Positions 49,020-56,678 of a stretch of DNA of 59,841 nt are shown here, piece by piece. The stretch's first letter is position 1. Every line of letters begins with the position of its first letter. The notes beneath the pieces were generated by a model that had not been told where the DNA came from, did not search any database, and saw only the letters and a list, made by a program, of their open reading frames with translations. Origin of the DNA: Acinetobacter junii CIP 64.5 (GTDB lineage Bacteria > Pseudomonadota > Gammaproteobacteria > Pseudomonadales > Moraxellaceae); NCBI RefSeq assembly GCF_000368765.1, contig NZ_KB849653.1:43756-103596 (forward strand), in the 5' to 3' direction. Position numbers and translations under genes: made by a program.

Positions 49020-49459
49020 GTGAAATAATGAAAGAGCTGTCTGTCTATCCAGTAATTCTTGAGCAAGCTGTTGCATGGGGGGATATGGATGCTTTTGGAC
49101 ATGTAAATAATGTTCAATATTATCGATATATTGAAAGTGCACGAATTGCTTATTTAATGAAATTAAATATATTCGATGAGGATATATTGACGGTTGTTGC
49201 TTCGAGTCAATGTAAATATTTAAGCCCAGTATTTTATCCTGATGTGCTGCATATTGGTGCAAGAATTGAAGAGTTAAGAAATAGTGCGTTTAGAATGCAT
49301 TATGTTCTATGGAGTCGTGATCAAGCTCAAGTGGTTGCAACTGGTGAGGCCGTCATGGTGTGTGTTGGCAAACATGATTCAAAGAAAATTAATATACCTA
49401 CCGAGATTCGTAATCGTATTATAACGTTGGAATCAAGTGTTGGACATCATATTGAATAA
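49016..49459 (+). CDS. Hotdog-fold acyl-CoA thioesterase (4HBT family)
   Basis: A 147-residue single-domain hotdog thioesterase. The catalytic loop WGDMDAFGHVNN (D25, H29, N31) is typical of the 4HBT/YbgC-like class hydrolysing acyl-CoA or related thioesters. Substrate cannot be read from sequence. It is translationally coupled to hemY, but a hem role is not implied. It ends 71 bases before the IS5-family element. Confidence 0.85.
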   Translation: MSEIMKELSVYPVILEQAVAWGDMDAFGHVNNVQYYRYIESARIAYLMKLNIFDEDILTVVASSQCKYLSPVFYPDVLHIGARIEELRNSAFRMHYVLWSRDQAQVVATGEAVMVCVGKHDSKKINIPTEIRNRIITLESSVGHHIE

Positions 49460-49530
49460 TATGTAAAGACAGTTATGTATAATTTTATCTAAGTCATATT
49501 TATTGAGTTGTATCGAGGTGCAATTCAATA

Positions 49531-50451
49531 GACTTCTTGCAAAAATCAAAAAACGATCAACGTTTTGTTTGTTTTTTATCCACATTAAAAAGTCATGTTC
49601 TACTATCATCAGTACATGAAATATGAAAAAGTAAAGATGCTATCAAATAGTCAGTTTAAACGACTGATTGGAATACAACCCTCAACCTTTTTAGAAATGC
49701 TTGAAGTATTAGAGTCAAGCCAAGTCAATACTCAACGAGGTAGACCTTCGAGTCTTTCACTTGAAGACCAACTGTTAATGACGCTAAGTTATTGGCGTGA
49801 ATATCGCACGCTCTTTCATGTTGCTATGAGTTATGGAATCCACGAATTAACTGCGTCCAGAATTATTCATAAAATAGAAAATATTTTAATAAAATCTGAT
49901 AAATTTCATTTGCCTAAGAAACTACCGCATGGTGCAGGGATAGATTGGAATGTTGTTATTGTCGATGCAACTGAAATGACAATTGAGCGTCCAAAAAAAA
50001 ACAGAAAAGACTCTACAGCGGTAAGAAAAAACGACATACGATCAAAGCTCAACTCATCATTCATTATGAAACGATGCAGATTATTTCATTAGGTCTTACA
50101 CATGGGAGTACACATGATTTCCAGTTGTTTAGGGCTCAACGTAAAAAGCAGAGATATCAAGCCTTTATGCTGATTGATAAAGGTTATTTAGGTTTAAATC
50201 GTTTGGGGATAAAATGCCTGATGCCATTCAAGGCAAGTAAAAAGAAGCCGTTAACTTTATTACAGAAGCAAATAAATCGGGAAATTAGTAAATGTCGTAT
50301 TCGAATTGAACACGTCAATGGAAAATTAAAGACCTTTAGAATTCTGGCTACACGTTATCGAAATAGGCGTAAACGCATGGGTTTACGTCTGAATTTAATT
50401 GCTGCAATTTACAACATGGAGTTGGTTAAAAAATGATTTTTGCAAGAGGTC
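49531..50451 (+). mobile_element. IS5-family insertion sequence (IS427-like)
   Basis: The element is 921 bases with 18-base imperfect terminal repeats (GACTTCTTGCAAAAATCA at 49531-49548 and the complement of GACCTCTTGCAAAAATCA at 50434-50451, one mismatch) and a likely TA target duplication on both sides (49529-49530, 50452-50453). It carries two overlapping frames joined by an A9 slippery run, the layout of the IS427 group. It lies about 310 bases upstream of hns. Confidence 0.85.
49595..50436 (+). CDS. IS5-family transposase, two frames joined by a programmed -1 frameshift
   Basis: The first frame (from 49595) gives an N-terminal half with a helix-turn-helix and the first catalytic Asp (VVIVDATEM). 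It continues in frame to 50092 with unrelated residues. At the A9 run 49993-50001 a shift of -1 restores the family sequence KKKQKRLYSGKKKRHTIKAQ, giving a fused protein of about 280 residues with the second Asp in LIDKGYLG and the final Glu in IRIEHVNGKLK. This is the usual way IS427-type elements make transposase. A sequencing error in the A run is the alternative reading. Confidence 0.8.
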
Positions 50452-50469
50452 TAATAAATTTTTTAAAAT
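50440..50469 (+). promoter_or_regulatory. Possible hybrid promoter, IS end to hns
   Basis: The right terminal repeat carries an outward TTGCAA (50440-50445; four of six -35 positions). Eighteen bases on, in the flanking DNA, is TAAAAT (50464-50469; five of six -10 positions). The pair points to hns. Confidence 0.4.
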
Positions 50470-50767
50470 AAAGCTTACTTATAAATCTAGATTAAGTTTA
50501 TTTTAAGGTGGGTTTTGAATTGATATTTTAAGAAATAATAACAATAAAATATGAAGTTAAAAGAATGGTAAAATGTGCTGTAATATTTGATGTGAACAAA
50601 GTTTCTTTGTTTTATTGTAAATAATAGCTGATTTAAGTGAATGCTGTGATTAAGTTGACTATTTTAATATTGATTATCTAATTACATATAAATTAATATT
50701 GAGTTGAATTTTTAATTCATTTTATTTTTTGAGTGATATATTTCCCTTTTGAGTTGGAGTGGTTCTA
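50470..50767. other. AT-rich region upstream of hns
   Basis: About 300 bases of very AT-rich sequence with no protein frame, tRNA or terminator that I can support. It probably contains the native hns promoter. High AT and likely curvature would suit autoregulation by an H-NS protein, which is inference. Confidence 0.5.
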
Positions 50768-51094
50768 ATGAAACCAGATATTAGTGATTTATCTGTTGAA
50801 GATCTCAAGCGTTTGCAAGCTGAAGCTGAAGCTTTAATTGCAAGCAAAAAAGATCAAGCAATTGAAGATGCTTATAATCAAATTATTGCGATTGCTGAAA
50901 ACGTTGGATACAGCGTTGAAGAGCTTTTGGAGCTTGGTGAGCAAAAACGTAAGAAAACAACCCGTAAAGCTGTTGAGCCGCGTTACCGTAATAAAAATAA
51001 TGCAGAAGAAACTTGGACAGGTCGCGGTAAGCAGCCACGTTGGTTAGTTGCAGAATTAGAGAAAGGTGCAAAACTTGAAGATTTCTTAATCTAA
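50768..51094 (+). CDS. hns: H-NS family nucleoid protein
   Basis: A 108-residue H-NS-type DNA-binding protein: an N-terminal helical oligomerisation region (about 1-45, DLKRLQAEAEALIASKKD) and a C-terminal AT-hook-like domain with RYRNKNNAEETWTGRGKQPRW, the TWTGRGxxPxW DNA-binding motif. H-NS silences AT-rich and horizontally acquired genes; in A. baumannii loss of H-NS changes adhesion and surface proteins. ATG 50768 has GGAG nine bases upstream; a GTG nine bases earlier is less likely. An IS element lies about 310 bases upstream. Confidence 0.92.
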   Translation: MKPDISDLSVEDLKRLQAEAEALIASKKDQAIEDAYNQIIAIAENVGYSVEELLELGEQKRKKTTRKAVEPRYRNKNNAEETWTGRGKQPRWLVAELEKGAKLEDFLI

Positions 51095-51144
51095 GTCAAG
51101 TTTTAAAGTCATCGTATTGTCATAAGGTGATTTTATTCTTTATT

Positions 51145-51176
51145 AAAAAGCCAGGCTTAAAAAGCTTGGTTTTTTT
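51145..51176 (+). terminator. Intrinsic terminator of hns
   Basis: CCAGGCTT and AAGCTTGG form an eight-pair stem (one G-U) with a short A loop, followed by T7. Confidence 0.8.
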
Positions 51177-51274
51177 ATATGAGAGAATTGGCGATGTTGA
51201 AAAAGTATGCATAATGTCAATCAGAGGGCGAGTGTCTCGACAAGGATGATATTTTGCGTGTTGGTAAGGGTGGA

Positions 51275-52018
51275 ATGAAGAAAAAAACAAAACAATGGAG
51301 ATGGTGGATTTTCGCCGTTTTTGCATTCTTAATTTTTATTATTTTACAAATTCCAGCAACATGGTTAATTGCTAAGTTTTCTAAAGATAATCAAATATTA
51401 CATAATGTTAGTGGCAATATCTGGCAGGGGCAGGCGGATTGGCAGCGTGGTCAACTGCGAGGAACTGTCCATTGGAAAACTAGACCTCTAGATTTATTGT
51501 TATTACGTGTTGGTGCAAATCTCGATATACACAGTGGAAATACCCAATTTAATGGTGTTTTTGGTTATGGTTTTGGTAAAAAAATCATGATCAAGAATCT
51601 TCAAGGTGAAGTTTCACCTGAAACCTTAAAGTATTTTGCAAATTGGCAGTGGCCTGAGAACGCGATTCAATTAAAAGATGTTCAGTTAAATTATCAAAAA
51701 GAAAAAGGATTTAGTGCTGCGGAAGGGCAGCTAAACTGGGGTGGTGGTGAATTGAATTATACATTCGGTCAACGTCAAGATCGTATGAATATGCCTTCAT
51801 TAATGGCTGAAATAAAAGATGAAAATGGTCAGCTACAAGTAGATGTACGTGATCAGCGTAGTCAAAAAATGGCAAATCTAAGTCTAGACCCTAGTTTGAT
51901 GCTTGATGTGCAATTGACGCAACGAATGCTTTTGAATATTCCATCATATGAAGGAAAAGCTGGTTTAGACACTTACGTGATTAGCTCACGTCAACCACTC
52001 ATGCAGGGTGGCTTCTGA
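51275..52018 (+). CDS. gspN: Type II secretion protein GspN
   Basis: A 247-residue inner-membrane protein with one N-terminal helix (WWIFAVFAFLIFIILQI) and a periplasmic beta-rich domain opening with HNVSGNIWQGQADW, the T2SSN pattern. GspN is an accessory of the type II secretion machine of uncertain role. ATG 51275 follows AAGGGTGG; a TTG seven codons upstream is possible. It overlaps gspC by one base. Confidence 0.85.
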   Translation: MKKKTKQWRWWIFAVFAFLIFIILQIPATWLIAKFSKDNQILHNVSGNIWQGQADWQRGQLRGTVHWKTRPLDLLLLRVGANLDIHSGNTQFNGVFGYGFGKKIMIKNLQGEVSPETLKYFANWQWPENAIQLKDVQLNYQKEKGFSAAEGQLNWGGGELNYTFGQRQDRMNMPSLMAEIKDENGQLQVDVRDQRSQKMANLSLDPSLMLDVQLTQRMLLNIPSYEGKAGLDTYVISSRQPLMQGGF

Positions 52019-52866
52019 TGAAACAATTTGCTCAAAAGATTCAACAATTGAGATGGCAGAAATTAGACAAGCTAGGTGCGTTGGTGTTGGTAATATTAGT
52101 GCTATGGCTATGTTGGAAGTTGGCTTCTTTATTTTGGTTTGTTGTCGCACCGCCGCAGCCGATGCAGTTTGATCGAGTTGAGTTGGGTTCGCAGCAAGCT
52201 CAAGTACCCAACATTAGTTCGTTTGCATTATTTAACGAACCCGCAGCAGTTTCTGCTCAAGATAATGTTAATTTAGAGTTGCAGGGTGTTTTGCTAGGTT
52301 ATCCAAGTTATTTATCCTCTGCTGTCATTAAACTCAATGATGTTGCTGAACGTTATCGTGTCGGTGAGACGATTGGCTCAACGTCCTACCAACTTGCAGA
52401 GGTTTATTGGGATCATGTGATTCTTAGGCAAGGAAATGGTGCTACACGAGAAGTTAAATTCAAAGGTCTAGAAAACGGCTTATATCAACCGATAGCACCC
52501 GTTTTAAATGAAAGTATGAATAATCAGCCAACTCAAATGCAGCCCCAAGCACCTTCTCAAAGTTCTCCGCAATCTGCTTTAGGTCAAGCGATACAGCAGA
52601 TGCAAGATAACCGAGAGCAGTATTTAAAAAATATGGGTGTGACTGGCGGCGGTTCAGATGGTTATGAAATCTCTGATCGAACACCATCGAACTTGAAAAA
52701 CACATTAGGTTTGCGCTCAGGTGATCGTATTCTTTCGATTAACGGTCAAACTGTTGGGCAAGGGCTAAGCGAAGTACAATTATTAGAGCAAGTACGTCGT
52801 GAAGGGCATGCCAAAATAGAAATAAAACGTGGTGATCAAGTGATGACCATACAACAAAGTTTTTAG
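52018..52866 (+). CDS. gspC: Type II secretion protein GspC
   Basis: A 282-residue bitopic protein linking the inner-membrane platform to the secretin. One membrane helix (about 20-42), an HR domain (about 60-150; LELQGVLLGYPSYLSSAVIKL), a Gln/Pro-rich linker, and a C-terminal PDZ domain (about 205-282) are visible. It starts on the last base of gspN (TGATG). The other gsp genes (E-M) are not in this window, the scattered layout usual in Acinetobacter and Pseudomonas. Confidence 0.92.
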   Translation: MKQFAQKIQQLRWQKLDKLGALVLVILVLWLCWKLASLFWFVVAPPQPMQFDRVELGSQQAQVPNISSFALFNEPAAVSAQDNVNLELQGVLLGYPSYLSSAVIKLNDVAERYRVGETIGSTSYQLAEVYWDHVILRQGNGATREVKFKGLENGLYQPIAPVLNESMNNQPTQMQPQAPSQSSPQSALGQAIQQMQDNREQYLKNMGVTGGGSDGYEISDRTPSNLKNTLGLRSGDRILSINGQTVGQGLSEVQLLEQVRREGHAKIEIKRGDQVMTIQQSF

Positions 52867-52898
52867 TGATAACACGTCACCACATAAGTTAGGAATAA

Positions 52899-55163
52899 GT
52901 GCAGGTTATGGCTTTTTTAAATCATCAACGTCCACTTTGGGCATTACTTGCCGCAGCACCTTTAGCCGCGTCAATCAGTACCCATGTGCAAGCACAAACA
53001 TGGAAGATCAATTTACGTGATGCGGACTTAACAGCATTTATTAATGAAGTTGCAGATATTACGGGGAAAAACTTTGCGGTTGATCCTCGTGTACGTGGTA
53101 ACGTCACGGTGATTTCAAATAAGCCTTTAAATAAATATGAGGTTTATGACCTATTTTTAGGTGTTTTGAATGTTAACGGTGTTGTGGCTTTACCATCGGG
53201 AAATACTGTAAAACTTGTTCCTGATAGCAATGTGAAAAATTCTGGTATTCCATATGATTCGCGCAGTCGTGCGGGTGGAGACCAAATCGTTACACGTGTG
53301 ATTTGGCTGCAAAATACTAACCCTAATGATTTGATTCCTGCACTTCGTCCTCTAATGCCGCAATTCGCGCATTTAGCTGCTGTAGCAGGAACAAATGCGT
53401 TGATTGTTTCTGATCGTGCTGCAAATATTTATCAGTTAGAAAATATTGTACGTAATCTTGATGGTACAGGCCAGAATGATATTGAAGCGATTAGTTTGCA
53501 ATCAAGCCAAGCAGAAGAAATCATTGGTTTACTAGAAACAATGAGTGCAACCGGCGCATCTAAAGATTTTATTGGCTCACGTGTACGCATCATTGCGGAT
53601 AATCGGACTAATCGCATTTTGATTAAGGGTGATCCTGATTCGCGTAAACGTTTACGTCAAATGATCGAAATGTTAGATGTGCCTTCGGCAGATCGTTTGG
53701 GCGGTTTGAAGGTTTTTCGTTTGAAATACGCCAGTGCAAAAAACTTAGCTGAAATTTTGCAAGGCTTAGTCACAGGTCAATCGGTTTCATCATCTTCAGC
53801 ATCAAATAATGCAGGCTCATCAAATAACCCAATCAATAACCTTGTTTCAAACAATCAAAGCTCAAATTCAACATCTGGATCATCTTCCTCGATTTCCACG
53901 CCTTCAATTAATTTGAATAGCGGCTCAAATAATCAAAATGCAGGTGTTTCAAGCTTTAATGGTAATGGTGTTAGCATTATTGCGGACAGTACGCAGAATG
54001 CATTGGTCGTTAAAGCGGATCCTCAGTTAATGCGTGAAATTGAGGCAGCGATTCAGCAATTAGATATACGTCGTCAACAGGTGCTGATCGAAGCGGCAAT
54101 TATTGAAGTTGCTGGTGATGATGCAGATCAATTGGGTGTTCAGTGGGCATTAGGTGATATAAGTAGCGGTATTGGATTAATAAACTTTACTAATGTTGGG
54201 TCTAGTTTATCAAAACTAGCTGCTGGATATCTGACAGGTGGAGCGGCTGGTTTGGGTTCTGCGATTGGGGCTGGTTCTTCGATTGTGGTGGGTGACTATA
54301 AAGAGGGTGCGAATGGTTCGCGTAAGCTTTATGGTGCTTTGATTCAGGCGCTAAAAAGTAACACGAAATCCAACCTTCTTTCCACACCCTCTATTGTGAC
54401 GATGGATAATGAGGAAGCCTATATTGTTGTGGGTCAGAATGTACCATTCGTAACTGGTTCTGTGACGACTAACAGCACAGGTGTGAATCCATACACCACT
54501 GTTGAACGTAAGGATGTGGGTGTAACGCTAAAAGTTGTACCGCATATTGGTGAAGGTGGTTCTGTTCGGTTAGAGGTTGAGCAAGAAGTCTCTGCTGTAC
54601 AGGAAAGTCGCGGTCAAGCAACGGATTTGGTGACCAGTAAGCGTGCCATCAAAACTTCGGTTTTAGCTGATCATGGCCAAACGGTTGTTCTGGGTGGTTT
54701 GATTTCCGACAATTCAATCCATTCGAGACAAGGATTGCCTGTCTTAGGTGATATTCCTTATCTTGGTCGATTATTCCGTGCAGACAGTAAAACCAATGAA
54801 AAACGTAATCTCTTGGTTTTCATTCACCCAACGATTGTTGGTGATTCGGATGATGTGCGTCGAATTTCTCAACAACGTTACAATCAGCTTTATAGCTTGC
54901 AGCTAGCTATGGATAAAAATGGTAATTTTGCTAAGTTGCCTGAAAATGTGGCTGATATTTATCGTCAACAACCGTTAAATACTACGTCACCGTATCAAAA
55001 GGTTCCAACAGCAACACAAACTCAAAGCAGTGTCGTAACTACGCCTGTAGCGACTATTGAACCTCAGGTGCAACAGCAAACTATTCAGCTGCCAGCAAAA
55101 TCGACTGAGCGTAGTAAGAATACAGTGACAACTACGACGATTCGTTCGGCATCTTCACAGTAG
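52899..55163 (+). CDS. gspD: Type II secretion secretin GspD
   Basis: A 754-residue outer-membrane secretin. A signal peptide (to about 33) is followed by N0-N3 domains and the C-terminal secretin barrel (VGVTLKVVPHIGEGGSVRLEV and PVLGDIPYLGRLFR). Between the repeats is a Ser/Asn-rich insertion (about residues 298-345) and a Gln/Thr-rich tail. GTG 52899 with AGGA five bases upstream was chosen; ATG 52908 is the alternative. The type II system of Acinetobacter exports lipases such as LipA. Confidence 0.95.
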   Translation: MQVMAFLNHQRPLWALLAAAPLAASISTHVQAQTWKINLRDADLTAFINEVADITGKNFAVDPRVRGNVTVISNKPLNKYEVYDLFLGVLNVNGVVALPSGNTVKLVPDSNVKNSGIPYDSRSRAGGDQIVTRVIWLQNTNPNDLIPALRPLMPQFAHLAAVAGTNALIVSDRAANIYQLENIVRNLDGTGQNDIEAISLQSSQAEEIIGLLETMSATGASKDFIGSRVRIIADNRTNRILIKGDPDSRKRLRQMIEMLDVPSADRLGGLKVFRLKYASAKNLAEILQGLVTGQSVSSSSASNNAGSSNNPINNLVSNNQSSNSTSGSSSSISTPSINLNSGSNNQNAGVSSFNGNGVSIIADSTQNALVVKADPQLMREIEAAIQQLDIRRQQVLIEAAIIEVAGDDADQLGVQWALGDISSGIGLINFTNVGSSLSKLAAGYLTGGAAGLGSAIGAGSSIVVGDYKEGANGSRKLYGALIQALKSNTKSNLLSTPSIVTMDNEEAYIVVGQNVPFVTGSVTTNSTGVNPYTTVERKDVGVTLKVVPHIGEGGSVRLEVEQEVSAVQESRGQATDLVTSKRAIKTSVLADHGQTVVLGGLISDNSIHSRQGLPVLGDIPYLGRLFRADSKTNEKRNLLVFIHPTIVGDSDDVRRISQQRYNQLYSLQLAMDKNGNFAKLPENVADIYRQQPLNTTSPYQKVPTATQTQSSVVTTPVATIEPQVQQQTIQLPAKSTERSKNTVTTTTIRSASSQ

Positions 55164-55226
55164 ATGCACAGAAGACCTTATGTCACAATGTTAAAATTGA
55201 GAGAAATTTTATAAGGATATGCATCT

Positions 55227-55838
55227 ATGACTTGGAAACTACAAGCCATTACGGGTGAATTTACGGGACAAGAGATTAGCGTAGAGCGTGATATGTTAGT
55301 TGGTCGTCATCAAGATGCTGACCTTTTGTTGCAATCCGCCGATATTTCTCGTCGACATGCTGCCTTGTTGTTGAAAGATCATCAGCTTTGGGTTCAAGAT
55401 TTGAATTCTTCAAATGGCACATTTATCAATGATTTGAAAATTGAACAAGAAACAGAGTTGCATGATGGGGATATTTTGCAATTTGCGAGCTTTATGTTTT
55501 CTGTACTTGCACCTGTTGATGCTGAATTGCCTGAAATTGAAGCAGAACCAGTGCCATCAATATCATACGACCAAGGCATGCCAAGTATAGCTGAACGTGC
55601 TGTCGAAACTCCAATTAGTCGTGATGGAATGCCGCAGCAAGTTGCGATTCCAAAGCCTGCGCCGATACCACAAGGTGTTGATGTGCAGTCGACTTTAGAA
55701 CAACAACCTATTCCATTTGAAGAGACTGTATCACGAGTGGCACAAGAAGTTGAGCAACAGAAAAATGCATCTGTAGGTTTGATTTCAATTATCGTGCTGA
55801 TCATTTTGGCTGTGATTGCTTGGCTGTTCTTTAAATAA
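55227..55838 (+). CDS. FHA-domain membrane protein
   Basis: A 203-residue protein with an N-terminal FHA domain (about 1-95; VGRHQDADLLLQ, ISRRHAALLL, LNSSNGTFIND), a Pro/Glu-rich linker, and one C-terminal membrane helix (about 183-202) with the FHA domain in the cytoplasm. FHA domains bind phosphothreonine peptides or act as scaffolds. It follows gspD and may serve the type II machine, but partner and kinase are unknown. A terminator lies 23 bases after it. Confidence 0.8.
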   Translation: MTWKLQAITGEFTGQEISVERDMLVGRHQDADLLLQSADISRRHAALLLKDHQLWVQDLNSSNGTFINDLKIEQETELHDGDILQFASFMFSVLAPVDAELPEIEAEPVPSISYDQGMPSIAERAVETPISRDGMPQQVAIPKPAPIPQGVDVQSTLEQQPIPFEETVSRVAQEVEQQKNASVGLISIIVLIILAVIAWLFFK

Positions 55839-55861
55839 TTACGCGAAGCTTTTACAATCAG

Positions 55862-55888
55862 GGCATACCATGAGCGTATGCCTTTTTT
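55862..55888 (+). terminator. Intrinsic terminator between the FHA gene and gph
   Basis: GGCATAC and GTATGCC form a seven-pair stem, followed by T6. The T tract runs directly into the first in-frame ATG of gph. Confidence 0.85.
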
Positions 55889-56596
55889 ATGTCGAGTAAA
55901 TTTATGCTAATTGCACAGTTAGAGCGTCGTAGCCTTATTCTTTTTGATCTCGATGGAACACTTGTTGATTCTGCAGCAGATTTGTACCGTGCGATGAATC
56001 TCAGTTTGGAAAAGCTAGGATTTCCATTAGTCACGGAAGCACAGATTCGAGCTTGGGTTGGAAAAGGCGCTGCAAAGTTGTGTGAAAAGGTGCTTGATCA
56101 TTTATTTGGAGATGTTCATCCAGAGCAACTCAATCATTTGCTTGATACATTTGTTGAAATCTATGCACAGGAATTATGTGTCGACACGAAAGTATATGCA
56201 GGGGTGTTGGAATTTTTACAGTATTGTCAAACACATCAAATAACGATGGCATGTGTAACCAATAAGCCTGAACACTTGGCTCGAGGTATTCTCGATGTTT
56301 TGGGATTGAGTGCTTATTTTAAAATGGTAATTGGAGGTGATAGCTTGGCTGAGCGCAAACCACATCCATTGCCATTGTTACATTGTATGCAGCAGCAAAA
56401 TGCTCTGGCTTCTGAAACCTTGATGATTGGCGATTCAAGTAATGATGTTGAAGCGGCAAGACGTGCAGGTATAGATTGTATTGTGGTCAGCTATGGCTAT
56501 AATCATGGAGAAAGTATCTATGACTGCCAACCACAACAAGTGATAGATAGTTTGGCAGAATTGGTAGATGAAGATCAGGTGAGGAGAAGGGCATGA
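55889..56596 (+). CDS. gph: Phosphoglycolate phosphatase (HAD family)
   Basis: A HAD-family phosphatase of 235 residues; the nucleophile and acid are D20 and D22 in LFDLDGTLVDSAADL, the later motifs are TNKPEH and IGDSSNDVEAARRAG. Gph clears 2-phosphoglycolate from DNA-repair ends. The first ATG abuts the T tract of a terminator and has no ribosome-binding site, so ATG 55904 (MLIAQLERR) may be the true start. It is followed by a leader and trpE, a gph-trpE order known in pseudomonads. Confidence 0.9.
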   Translation: MSSKFMLIAQLERRSLILFDLDGTLVDSAADLYRAMNLSLEKLGFPLVTEAQIRAWVGKGAAKLCEKVLDHLFGDVHPEQLNHLLDTFVEIYAQELCVDTKVYAGVLEFLQYCQTHQITMACVTNKPEHLARGILDVLGLSAYFKMVIGGDSLAERKPHPLPLLHCMQQQNALASETLMIGDSSNDVEAARRAGIDCIVVSYGYNHGESIYDCQPQQVIDSLAELVDEDQVRRRA

Positions 56597-56628
56597 AAAT
56601 GAGTATGGTTTTTCGATGGCGGGATTAA
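56593..56628 (+). CDS. Putative 11-residue trpE leader peptide
   Basis: A frame MKMSMVFRWRD overlaps the gph stop by four bases (ATGA) and has AGGAG seven bases upstream, a better site than most genes here. It has one Trp codon (56617-56619) beside the inverted repeat that precedes trpE. The translation signals argue that it is made; a regulatory role is inference. Confidence 0.45.
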   Translation: MKMSMVFRWRD

Positions 56629-56668
56629 AGCAGCATTAAAACTAAACGCAGATTAAATCGAAACCATA
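56604..56668 (+). promoter_or_regulatory. Inverted repeat between the leader frame and the trpE ribosome-binding region
   Basis: TATGGTTTTTCGAT (56604-56617) and ATCGAAACCATA (56657-56668) are complementary apart from two extra T. The right arm ends directly before AGAGAATATTC and the trpE ATG. The left arm lies in the leader frame. Confidence 0.5.
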
Positions 56669-56678
56669 GAGAATATTC

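Noticed and set aside
50470..50767. CRISPR or tandem repeats in the AT-rich hns upstream region
   Set aside because: No repeated unit with regular spacing is visible, only AT-rich sequence.
55394..55804. 136-codon minus-strand frame antisense to the FHA gene
   Set aside because: Cys/Ser/Thr-rich composition is what the complement of the FHA gene would give; no start signals.
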